A stretch of DNA of 6,203 nucleotides from Rickettsiales bacterium (lineage in GTDB: Bacteria; Pseudomonadota; Alphaproteobacteria; Rs-D84), in contig JAIRLP010000051.1 of the NCBI GenBank assembly GCA_031259365.1, positions 1 to 6,203 of the forward strand. Reading direction: 5' to 3'. The position numbers were made by a program, and so were the translations under genes. Positions within the stretch are counted from its first letter, which is position 1; each line of letters opens with the position of its first letter. Under the pieces are notes generated by a model. That model was not told the origin of the DNA, did no database searches, and was given only the letters and a program-made list of their open reading frames with translations. Below are positions 1 to 5,714 of the stretch, in pieces.

Positions 1-1133
1 AAAGAAGTCCGAGCTCACGAGAGATCGCCCACCCGGTCCTTGAAGTGAGACAATTTGGCCATACGAAATTCGAATATGCTACAGCGAAAGTTGCTGTACC
101 CAGTCATTGGATAGAATGGTCATCTGTAATGCGTATCTTGTTCCCAGATTCGGATGTCTATTATGATTTGATGTTAAATGGCGGCGCTTCACGTGATGCC
201 GTTGATGTGATGGTGTCTGAAAATCCTGATTATGCATTGAACTTTGTTCGTGGTATTGGATTAGATAGTGTTTCAACAATTGGAAATAAACTGGAATTAT
301 CTGGTCGTATATCCAGAAACGCCGTATCTGATCAGCTGATGGAAGATTTTACTTGGAAACGCTACTATGACAAAAGTGTCGGCTGGGCGCAAATGGGATT
401 TGGCGACAAGATAAATTCATTTAACTTTGGTGCTGATACCAAGATTAATAAAAAATTCATCGCTGGTTTTAACTTTGGTTACAGTCAGCTAGATTTTGGG
501 GACCTGGACGGTTCAACCATTAATCTGGGCTTATATGGAACATATGAATTATATAGTTGGGCACGCCTTTATTCTAATTTGAATCTGGCGATTCATTCAG
601 CGGACGCCAAAACAAATAATTTGATTATTGGCGAAATGAAATCCCATTTGCGTTCAGTGGATGCAACTTTGGACGTGGGTATTTTGCACAAGATATTTGA
701 TCAATATATAACGGGACGTGGATGGCTGACGTTTGGATTGCAGGGTGGATATGAATTCACGCAACAGTACAAAGGTCACGATTTTATGGACATAATTGCT
801 GATAATCGCGTGATCTTGGCGCCGGGATATGAAATTTCGCTGGGAAAAGATATCTGGTTTTCCGTGAACAGTTTTATGCGCCCCAGCTTAAAATTGGGTA
901 TAGAATATGATATATTGGGTAACGGAAACCGTGATGTAGGCTTTAAGTTTTCAGAAGTTGACAACTGGCGCACATGGCAGGCCAAAGATTCAGATAATCT
1001 ATGGCTGCGTTATGGATTCCAGGTGGACTTTTCGTTCATCGTGGGAACAAACATTTCAGTTGGATATGAAGTTTTGAAAAATGGCGATTTCAAATCTAAT
1101 CAGTTCAAATTGAATGGGGTATATAGATTCTAA
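1..1133 (+). CDS. Autotransporter, C-terminal part with beta-barrel domain (5' partial)
   Basis: The frame is open from the left edge (first full codon at 3) to TAA at 1131-1133. A GTG at 45 is the first possible start, but no ribosome binding site or signal peptide follows it, so the gene probably begins upstream. The last roughly 260 residues (from about WKRYYDK, base 350) show alternating polar/hydrophobic strands rich in Gly, Tyr and Phe, such as SVGWAQMGFGDK, FNFGADTKINKKFIAGFNFG and LWLRYGFQVDFSF. The protein ends in VYRF. A C-terminal aromatic residue is the usual BAM-recognition signal of outer-membrane barrels, and length and pattern fit the autotransporter barrel (PF03797-like). Residues before this would be the end of the passenger plus the linker helix; the passenger function cannot be told. 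The next gene starts 13 bases after the stop, suggesting one transcript. A generic outer-membrane barrel is a less likely alternative. Confidence 0.8.
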   Translation, partial: RSPSSREIAHPVLEVRQFGHTKFEYATAKVAVPSHWIEWSSVMRILFPDSDVYYDLMLNGGASRDAVDVMVSENPDYALNFVRGIGLDSVSTIGNKLELSGRISRNAVSDQLMEDFTWKRYYDKSVGWAQMGFGDKINSFNFGADTKINKKFIAGFNFGYSQLDFGDLDGSTINLGLYGTYELYSWARLYSNLNLAIHSADAKTNNLIIGEMKSHLRSVDATLDVGILHKIFDQYITGRGWLTFGLQGGYEFTQQYKGHDFMDIIADNRVILAPGYEISLGKDIWFSVNSFMRPSLKLGIEYDILGNGNRDVGFKFSEVDNWRTWQAKDSDNLWLRYGFQVDFSFIVGTNISVGYEVLKNGDFKSNQFKLNGVYRF

Positions 1134-1136
1134 GGC
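1133..1136 (+). promoter_or_regulatory. Ribosome binding site of the secreted MYG/KP protein
   Basis: AAGG, followed by CGGG, sits 10 bases before the ATG at 1147. It overlaps the stop of the autotransporter gene. It favours the start at 1147 over the in-frame ATG at 1114, which lies inside the upstream coding region and would place 11 extra residues before the signal peptide. Confidence 0.5.
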
Positions 1137-1146
1137 GGGTTGGAAT

Positions 1147-1923
1147 ATGAAGGTGTTAAAGAATACTTTGTCTAAATTTGTAATGGCAGCAATGGCCATG
1201 GGTATTCTAATGCCGGTGAATTCTTTTGCAGCCAAAGCTGCGGTTCGTGATAAAACTTTGGATTATGAATGTCGTCCGCGTTGGGATAGATTTATTGTCG
1301 ATGTTAATACAACCAATTGGGACAAGGATGCAATAGCCTGTTATGATAAGGATGGAAATGAAATTGATCCATCAAAATTATACGGCGCGCCAAAAATGTA
1401 CGGGGAATTCGAAGTTGGCGCAGATGGCATTATAACAAGATCATCCAGGTCAATGTATGGTTCGCCAGACGGGGCCACCGATTACAGCAAAATGTATGGC
1501 AAATATGATCCATCACAATCAGGCGTAAAGGCGAAACCGCAACCCGTTCGTGTGGCGGCTCCCGCACCAAAAAAATCAAATGCCAAAGAATTGGCCAAGC
1601 CAAAACCTGTGGTTAAGCCCAAGCATACAGCAAAGCCGATCGCGCCAGTTGTAGCAAAACCGGAACCAAAGGTAGAACAGACACCGCCACCAGCGCCCGT
1701 CATCCCGGTTATAGAAGAACCAAAACCAGTGGTAAAGGCACACCCGGCGCCAAAACCAGTACCAGCTGTTCCAGCGCAGAATATTGCGAAATCTTTGAAT
1801 GAAAAAATTGTTACCGAAGAATCATATTGCACAGAAATTAATCCAGCGGTCAAAGGGCAATTGCCAAAGGGTATTGTTTTAATGACTGGTCGTCCTGATT
1901 TAATGAGCTGTGTTAAAAATTAA
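1147..1923 (+). CDS. Secreted Lys/Pro-rich protein with MYG motifs, unknown function
   Basis: I do not recognise a family. From the chosen ATG the product is 258 residues. It opens with a signal peptide: Lys at 2, 5 and 10, a hydrophobic stretch at about 11-24, and a probable cut after SFA at 26-28. A small N-terminal part with Cys42 and Cys65 is followed by YG motifs at 78-80 (LYG) and MYG at 84-86, 103-105 and 116-118. Residues about 125-218 are low-complexity Lys/Pro/Ala/Val (KPKPVVKPK, APVVAKPEPK, EEPKPVVKA), like the periplasm-spanning tether of TonB-type proteins. The C-terminus is a short folded-looking piece with Cys228 and Cys255. Four cysteines in an exported protein suggest disulfides. 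Position 13 bases after an autotransporter suggests an envelope role, perhaps as a linker between membrane and wall. This is inference from composition and context only. Confidence 0.7.
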   Translation: MKVLKNTLSKFVMAAMAMGILMPVNSFAAKAAVRDKTLDYECRPRWDRFIVDVNTTNWDKDAIACYDKDGNEIDPSKLYGAPKMYGEFEVGADGIITRSSRSMYGSPDGATDYSKMYGKYDPSQSGVKAKPQPVRVAAPAPKKSNAKELAKPKPVVKPKHTAKPIAPVVAKPEPKVEQTPPPAPVIPVIEEPKPVVKAHPAPKPVPAVPAQNIAKSLNEKIVTEESYCTEINPAVKGQLPKGIVLMTGRPDLMSCVKN

Positions 1924-1938
1924 GCAAAATAATAACCA

Positions 1939-1946
1939 AAGGAAGG
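1939..1946 (+). promoter_or_regulatory. Ribosome binding site of the small basic protein
   Basis: AAGGAAGG lies 5 bases before the ATG at 1952. This strong Shine-Dalgarno match decides the start in favour of 1952 over the in-frame ATG at 1910, which falls inside the end of the preceding gene and has no such site. Confidence 0.7.
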
Positions 1947-1951
1947 TTAAT

Positions 1952-2242
1952 ATGACAAGCATAAGAAAAACAAAAAAGATAATTAAAATTGGTGCAGCTT
2001 TAGAAGCTTTAGGTCACAGATTGACTAGAATGGATGCCCCAGGCGCCAAAAAAGTATCAGACAAAGCAAGAAATACTATTGTAGAGAATACTGACAAAGG
2101 TCGCAAGACAGCACTTGATTTAAAAGGTCCTGCCAAGGCTAAATTGGGTAATACATATACAACAGCCAAGGCAGTTACTGCTGCAAAATTAGCAAAAAAG
2201 TCAGATCAATTTATTGTCGCAAAAGCTAATAAAACCCGTTAA
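1952..2242 (+). CDS. Small lysine/alanine-rich basic protein, unknown function
   Basis: The product is 96 residues with about 18 Lys and 6 Arg against 7 Asp/Glu, so it is strongly positive. It starts with a basic segment (RKTKKIIK at 5-12), then a helix-like stretch AALEALGHRL. It continues with Ala/Lys-rich repeats such as PAKAKLG, TAKAVTAAKLAKK and IVAKANK. There is no signal peptide or membrane segment, so it is probably cytoplasmic. Composition resembles histone H1-like or other nucleic-acid-binding tails, but no recognised domain is visible, so DNA or RNA binding is only a guess. It has an excellent ribosome binding site and starts 28 bases after the secreted protein, so it is probably the last gene of that run. 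Its stop codon overlaps the trmB stop on the other strand. Confidence 0.65.
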   Translation: MTSIRKTKKIIKIGAALEALGHRLTRMDAPGAKKVSDKARNTIVENTDKGRKTALDLKGPAKAKLGNTYTTAKAVTAAKLAKKSDQFIVAKANKTR

Positions 2243-2928
2243 TTTGATAAAACCAAATATTTTGGTTCGGATGTTTCGGCCTTATTTTTTTTCTGGTAAC
2301 GTGTTTGGATAATGTCCATTTCAGTGGTTTGGATTTTTAAGTTCGTATTTTTTACCTGATCCAAAACCCAATCATAATATTCCCAATGATCAGTACCAAT
2401 AATGATTTGACCATCCTGATCCAATTTGGATGCTAATAATGTCAGGAATTCTGAATTCAATAAACGACGTTTTTCGTGACGTGCCTTTGGCCAAGGGTCT
2501 GGATGCAAAACATATATTTTGGAAAATCGCAGATCAATGAAATCAGACGAATCGGTTTCAAGGATTTTTCTGACATCATCGCCCCAAACACGAATATTTT
2601 TATAATCATCCAATACGGAATTATCTTCTTCGCTTGTCATAGAAGACAGCAGAGAAGCCACACCATTGATAAATGGTTCAGCGCCAATAATAATGTCATT
2701 GGGATGTTCTAGCGCGATTTCACGCAGATGTTCACCATTGCCAAACCCAATTTCCAGAATAAAACCTTTACCGGCCTTTTCATCACTTTTAGGTGAAATG
2801 ACCGGTAATAAATTATCCAAAAGGGCCTGCTGACGTTGTGATACGCGTTTGCCGTGGCGGCGTCCAAAAGTTCTTATTTTTTGCTGGTCTTTTGGCATCT
2901 GTGGATGTGATTTATCGTTATTGTTCAT
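2239..2928 (-). CDS. trmB: tRNA (guanine-N7-)-methyltransferase TrmB
   Basis: This SAM-dependent enzyme makes 7-methylguanosine at position 46 in the variable loop of tRNAs. From the chosen ATG at 2928 it has 229 residues, normal for the family. Visible motifs are the N-terminal RTFGRRHGKR (19-28), the SAM-binding loop EIGFGNGEH (59-67), GAEPF (82-86, acidic residue for the ribose), the signature HPDPWPKARHEKRR (142-155), GTDHWEY (178-184), and the C-terminal TRYQKK (209-214) that takes the place of the usual T-K-F-E-x-R. The frame stays open upstream to an ATG at 3081. That would add 51 residues with no homology to the family and would run through the promoter and into the divergent gene. 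An ATG at 2961 (MEKQ) is possible but coincides with the predicted transcription start. The gene is convergent with the basic-protein gene. Confidence 0.95.
   Translation of the reverse strand: MNNNDKSHPQMPKDQQKIRTFGRRHGKRVSQRQQALLDNLLPVISPKSDEKAGKGFILEIGFGNGEHLREIALEHPNDIIIGAEPFINGVASLLSSMTSEEDNSVLDDYKNIRVWGDDVRKILETDSSDFIDLRFSKIYVLHPDPWPKARHEKRRLLNSEFLTLLASKLDQDGQIIIGTDHWEYYDWVLDQVKNTNLKIQTTEMDIIQTRYQKKNKAETSEPKYLVLSN
2251..2267 (-). terminator. Possible weak trmB terminator hairpin
   Basis: AACCAAA (2251-2257) and TTTGGTT (2261-2267) form a perfect 7-bp stem with a 3-base loop. On the minus strand the stem is followed by TTATC, only a short T run. It lies inside the last codons of trmB, in the region where the convergent genes meet. 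On the plus strand the hairpin is followed only after about 18 bases by a run of eight T (2284-2291). It is A/T-rich and so weak; function is uncertain. Confidence 0.35.
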
Positions 2929-2949
2929 GTTTAAATGGCTTCTTAGTTC

Positions 2950-2977
2950 TTGTTTTTCCATATTTTTAGTATAAAAT
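2950..2977 (+). promoter_or_regulatory. Possible promoter of the acetyltransferase-gltX transcript
   Basis: TTGTTT (2950-2955) and TAAAAT (2972-2977) are 16 bases apart on the plus strand, upstream of the acetyltransferase ATG at 3006. The element overlaps the trmB promoter on the other strand almost completely. A good ribosome binding site, AGGGA at 2996-3000, precedes the start by 5 bases. The match is modest and the region is A/T-rich, so chance is possible. Confidence 0.35.
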
Positions 2978-2996
2978 TCTTTCAAGCAGAAAACAA
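2968..2996 (-). promoter_or_regulatory. Predicted sigma-70-type promoter of trmB
   Basis: Read on the minus strand, TTGTTT (2996-2991) and TATACT (2973-2968) are separated by exactly 17 bases, close to the TTGACA/TATAAT consensus. Transcription would begin near 2961, giving a leader of about 32 bases before the ATG at 2928. This supports 2928 as the trmB start. Confidence 0.55.
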
Positions 2997-3005
2997 GGGA
3001 AACCA

Positions 3006-3632
3006 ATGATAGAATTTCCAAGAAGTATAAAAGATGGTGATATCGAACTGGTAAAGCTGAATCCGACGTTTGAAAACGCAACCAAGTTGTTTGAACTTGT
3101 TGATAAAAATCGTGATTTTTTGGGCAAGTGGTTACAGTGGGTCGATTATGTCAAAACACCAGAGGACGAATTTACCAAGGTAAAAAGTGTCTCTGAAACA
3201 GACAGTCCAGAATACTTTATTTTGTATAAGGGCGAATTGGCCGGTGTTACAGGTTTTGTTTCGGTTAAAGAAAAGCAAGGGTTTTGCCGATAAATGATTC
3301 ATTAAACTTGCGCTGAACATCATTAAGGTGACCCTCTATGATCTTCAGGCGTTGCTTTTTGATATTTTCTGGGACAAGAATTTACAGGCAAAGGAATTAT
3401 GACCAGTGCAGTTAAATTATGTGAAAATTTGGGTTTTAATAATTTGAATCTGAAACGTATTGAAATTCGTATGGATGCTGGAAATCATGCATCTGCCGGT
3501 ATACCAAAACGTCTGGGTTATGTGTTTGAAGGAACATTGCGTCAGACATTCATACTGCGTGACGAATCGCGTGATATCTTGGTTTATTCAAAATTGAAAT
3601 CGGAATGGGAAAAGGAAAATAAAAATGCGTAA
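3006..3632 (+). pseudogene. RimJ/RimL-type GNAT N-acetyltransferase, disrupted
   Basis: Members of this family transfer acetyl from acetyl-CoA to protein N-termini (for example ribosomal proteins) or other amines. The first part (3006-about 3278) carries the family N-terminus: LFELVDKNRDFLGKWLQWVD, KTPED, and the strand GELAGVTGFVSV. It then hits TAA at 3291. In the same frame, homology resumes at about 3363 with YFLGQEFTGKGIMT, the acetyl-CoA binding loop (Q-x-x-G-x-G). It continues through LKRIEIRMDAGNHASAGIP, RLGYVFEGTLRQ and DILVYSKLKSEWEK to TAA at 3630-3632. Between them lie six in-frame stops (3291, 3303, 3324, 3339, 3360 and others nearby) in DNA that does not belong to the gene, with a small loss of the native strand before the loop. 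An ATG at 3399 could start a C-terminal piece, but that lacks the binding loop. The last 8 bases overlap the gltX start. Confidence 0.85.
3271..3372 (-). pseudogene. miaB: Antisense gene fragment, probably miaB C-terminal linker, inside the acetyltransferase
   Basis: Read on the minus strand from 3372 to 3271, this stretch is an open frame of 34 codons: PENIKKQRLKIIEGHL, then NDVQRKFNESFIGKTLAF. The pattern P-E-x-I-K-x-x-R-L ... L-x-x-x-Q-x-x-F-N-x-S-x-x-G-K-T-L matches, from memory, the segment joining the radical-SAM domain to the TRAM domain of MiaB, the tRNA methylthiotransferase acting at A37. It has no start, no radical-SAM cysteines and a TAA two codons on, so it is a non-functional scrap. 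It accounts for the extra DNA in the broken acetyltransferase. The exact borders are uncertain by several bases: the right end (3363-3372) can be read both as PENI here and as YFLG of the acetyltransferase. A related methylthiotransferase could be the source instead. Confidence 0.6.
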
Positions 3633-5253
3633 TGGCTTATCATCAGATTTAATTGCACGCGTCTTGGGCGGCGCGCCAAAGTATACAATTGCGCAGTTGG
3701 AAGAAAAATATCCAAAACGCGATTTGACGGACGGCGCAATGGTAACCCGATTCGCACCCAGTCCAACTGGCTTTATGCATATTGGTAATTTGTATGGGAT
3801 GATGATTGATAAAAAGTTGGCGCAGCAAACTGGTGGTGTGTTTTATCTGCGTATCGAAGATACTGATACAAAACGTGAAGTGTCTGGTGCGATTGATATC
3901 ATCTTGTCCACAGGTCGTAAGTTTCAATTAATGCCCGATGAATATACTGTAATAGATGGGGATGACATTGGCAACTATGGTCCATACAGACAAAGCGAAC
4001 GTCGTGATATTTATCATTCTGTTGCAGCGCAGTTATTGACAGATGGAAAAGCTTATCCTTGTTTCTTGACATCGGATGAAATGGATAAAATTCGTGAACA
4101 ACAAAAAGCTGGTGGATTCCCAACCGGTATTTACGGAGAATTTGCCCGTGACAGAAATATTACAGAAGCAGAAATAACAGAACGCATGGACAAAGGCGAA
4201 GTGCCTTCGATTCGTTTATATTCTGCTGGTAACCCCGAACTAAGAATTTTCTGCAAGGATGCAGTTCGTGGCAGTATATCTTTTCCACAGAATAATGAAG
4301 ATATTGTTATCATTAAATCAAATGATGGTTTGCCAACATATCATTTTGCACATCTTGTGGATGACAGATTTATGCGTACAACCCATGTTGTTCGTGGGGA
4401 AGAATGGTTGCCGTCATTACCATTACATGTGCAGATGTTTAATATGATGGAATGGACACCACCTTTGTACATTCATACATCTACATTGGACAAAATTGAT
4501 GAACAGACTGGTAAACAGCGCAAATTATCCAAAAGTAAAGACCCCGAAGCAAATGTTGAAAACTTTTCCATCCAGGGATGGCCATTGGAAGCAGTTCAAG
4601 AATATTTGTTTAACATCATGGCGTCAGGTTATGAAGAAGCTAAATTGAAAGGGCTGGTAAAAAATATCTGGGAATGGGATCTTAAGGTTAAAAAGATTCC
4701 ATCCAGCAGCGCACTGTTTAATATTCAGAAATTGGAATGGTGGGCGCGGGAATTTATCGCAACATTATCTGTTGATGAATTGGCAAGGCGCGTCACAAAC
4801 TGGGCGCGCGAATATGATTCTTCATGGGATTCCCGCCTTCGCGGGAATGACGCGTATTTGAAAGCTATTTTGGCGATTGAACGCGGCAATCCAAAACGTA
4901 TCCGCAAGGATTTTATCACTTGGTCCCAGACGCTGGAAGAAACGTCTTATTTCTGGGATGATTTATTTTCCTTCGCCGGCGAAAATGTGGGTGGCAAGGC
5001 CGGGCAGGATAGCGGTTTTGAATATAACAAAAACGCGCTGGATGCATTCCTGCGCGGCTTTGACGCGAATGACGATAAGGATGTCTGGTGGAATAAGATT
5101 GTAAATATCGCAACAGAATTGGGTATTAAAAACGGTGATGTTGCCATGAATTTGCGTGTGGCCTTGACGGGTCGCAGCAATACCCCAGACTTGTATTCTA
5201 TTATGCAAGTAATGGGGGCGGACAGGGTGGCTGGACGTATAGGGAGGATTTAA
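3625..5253 (+). CDS. gltX: Glutamyl-tRNA synthetase, long Clostridia-like form
   Basis: This class I synthetase charges tRNA with glutamate using ATP. The product is 542 residues, longer than the common 470-500. Visible are the N-terminal extension (to about 38), TRFAPSPTGFMHIGNL with the HIGH-type motif HIGN at 52-55, LRIEDTDTKREVSGA, GPYRQSERRDIYH, DGLPTYHFAHLVDDRFMRTT, HVVRGEEWLPSLPLH, and the KMSKS-type loop KLSKS at 300-304. The C-terminal anticodon-binding part has LAIERGNPKRIRKD and ends with NLRVALTGRSNTPDLYSIMQ. The extension, the KREVSGAIDII stretch and the SKDPEA and NDDKD motifs resemble, from memory, clostridial GltX more than usual proteobacterial GltX. Only one Cys follows YP (YPCFL), so a C-x-C zinc motif is absent. 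AAGGA precedes the ATG, which overlaps the end of the broken acetyltransferase gene. A REP-like palindrome is translated at residues about 401-409. Confidence 0.95.
   Translation: MRNGLSSDLIARVLGGAPKYTIAQLEEKYPKRDLTDGAMVTRFAPSPTGFMHIGNLYGMMIDKKLAQQTGGVFYLRIEDTDTKREVSGAIDIILSTGRKFQLMPDEYTVIDGDDIGNYGPYRQSERRDIYHSVAAQLLTDGKAYPCFLTSDEMDKIREQQKAGGFPTGIYGEFARDRNITEAEITERMDKGEVPSIRLYSAGNPELRIFCKDAVRGSISFPQNNEDIVIIKSNDGLPTYHFAHLVDDRFMRTTHVVRGEEWLPSLPLHVQMFNMMEWTPPLYIHTSTLDKIDEQTGKQRKLSKSKDPEANVENFSIQGWPLEAVQEYLFNIMASGYEEAKLKGLVKNIWEWDLKVKKIPSSSALFNIQKLEWWAREFIATLSVDELARRVTNWAREYDSSWDSRLRGNDAYLKAILAIERGNPKRIRKDFITWSQTLEETSYFWDDLFSFAGENVGGKAGQDSGFEYNKNALDAFLRGFDANDDKDVWWNKIVNIATELGIKNGDVAMNLRVALTGRSNTPDLYSIMQVMGADRVAGRIGRI
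4825..4852 (+). repeat. REP-like palindromic repeat read in frame within gltX
   Basis: ATTCCCGC (4829-4836), loop CTTC, GCGGGAAT (4841-4848) form a perfect 8-bp GC-rich stem. With its flanks (GGG before, GACG after) it matches the widespread dispersed repeat of the form GGATTCCCGC-loop-GCGGGAATGACG, related in core to the Neisseria dRS3 type, known from many proteobacterial genomes. In gltX it is translated as WDSRLRGND (residues 401-409), the typical peptide of this repeat. Only one copy is in the window. Confidence 0.75.
5241..5248 (+). promoter_or_regulatory. Ribosome binding site of the downstream GNAT gene
   Basis: AGGGAGGA sits 6 bases before the ATG at 5255 and lies within the last codons of gltX. 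It is a strong Shine-Dalgarno and fixes the start of the acetyltransferase; the arrangement is suited to translation directly after gltX. Confidence 0.65.
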
Positions 5254-5254
5254 A

Positions 5255-5695
5255 ATGGATAATCTGAAAGTTATAGTCAGAAAAGCCAAAGCCGATGATT
5301 TTGAATCGGTTCAACAGATTCAAAAAACTGGCGGCGATGCCGTTCAGACAAATGGTGATGTCATTGAGATGGTCGATATGGAAATACAGGCGTCAAACCC
5401 GAACGGCATTTTCGGCGTGGCCGAACTGAATGGTGAAATCATAGGGTTCATCTATGGCGACAAGCTGGCAGCGCACTGGGCGATGTCTTCTTATTTCGTA
5501 GTGAAAACCGAATACCGCGGGACGGATGCGGCGCGAAAGCTGGGGCAATGGTTTATTGACGAATGCAAATCGCGCGGAGCAAAATATGTCTTGTGCTATG
5601 TTGAAAAAGATAATCCGAAGCTGATAAATTTTTACAGGCGATTCGGGTTTGACAGCGGCGCGATTGAATATGTCGAAATGATAAAGGAAATTTAA
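5255..5695 (+). CDS. GNAT-family N-acetyltransferase
   Basis: The product is 146 residues, a complete single GNAT domain. It begins with the usual first strand and helix (LKVIVRKAKADDFESVQQIQ, 4-23). A central strand pair follows, GIFGVAELNGEIIGFIYGD (51-69). Then comes the acetyl-CoA segment SSYFVVKTEYRGTDAARKL (78-96), where R-G-T-D-A-A stands for the common R-x-x-G-x-G/A loop. The end holds YVLCYVEKDNPKLINFYRRFGF (111-132), with the asparagine and tyrosine typical of the last motif. The substrate cannot be told from sequence; RimI-like protein acetylation or small-amine acetylation are both possible. It starts one base after the gltX stop with its own strong ribosome binding site, so it is probably co-transcribed. 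It appears somewhat more GC-rich than the genes left of gltX. It is not a copy of the broken acetyltransferase upstream of gltX. Confidence 0.85.
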   Translation: MDNLKVIVRKAKADDFESVQQIQKTGGDAVQTNGDVIEMVDMEIQASNPNGIFGVAELNGEIIGFIYGDKLAAHWAMSSYFVVKTEYRGTDAARKLGQWFIDECKSRGAKYVLCYVEKDNPKLINFYRRFGFDSGAIEYVEMIKEI

Positions 5696-5714
5696 AAAAG
5701 CAAAAGGATATATA

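Noticed and set aside
1482..1853. Long minus-strand frame rich in Gly, Thr and Ala opposite the Lys/Pro tether
   Set aside because: It is the mirror of the low-complexity Pro/Lys/Ala codons of the plus-strand gene; it has no plausible ribosome binding site or domain.
2929..3081. N-terminal extension of trmB to an ATG at 3081, with a hydrophobic stretch
   Set aside because: It would read through the predicted promoter and into the divergent gene, and TrmB homology starts only after the ATG at 2928.
3271..3360. The patch in the acetyltransferase as a palindromic or miniature transposable element
   Set aside because: It lacks long terminal inverted repeats and a target duplication, and it reads as a protein fragment on the other strand, so a copied gene piece explains it better.
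3399..3632. Independent small acetyltransferase gene starting at ATG 3399
   Set aside because: It would lack the acetyl-CoA binding loop and the N-terminal half. The homology clearly continues upstream to 3363, so it is the tail of the broken gene.
1384..3677. Two GGCGCGCC octamers (1384-1391 and 3670-3677) with similar A-rich flanks
   Set aside because: Both are in frame within unrelated genes and encode the common GAPK string; two copies 2.3 kb apart do not make a repeat family.
4963..5289. Minus-strand frame of 108 codons opposite the gltX end
   Set aside because: gltX on the plus strand is unmistakable through its last residues; the antisense product shows no family features.
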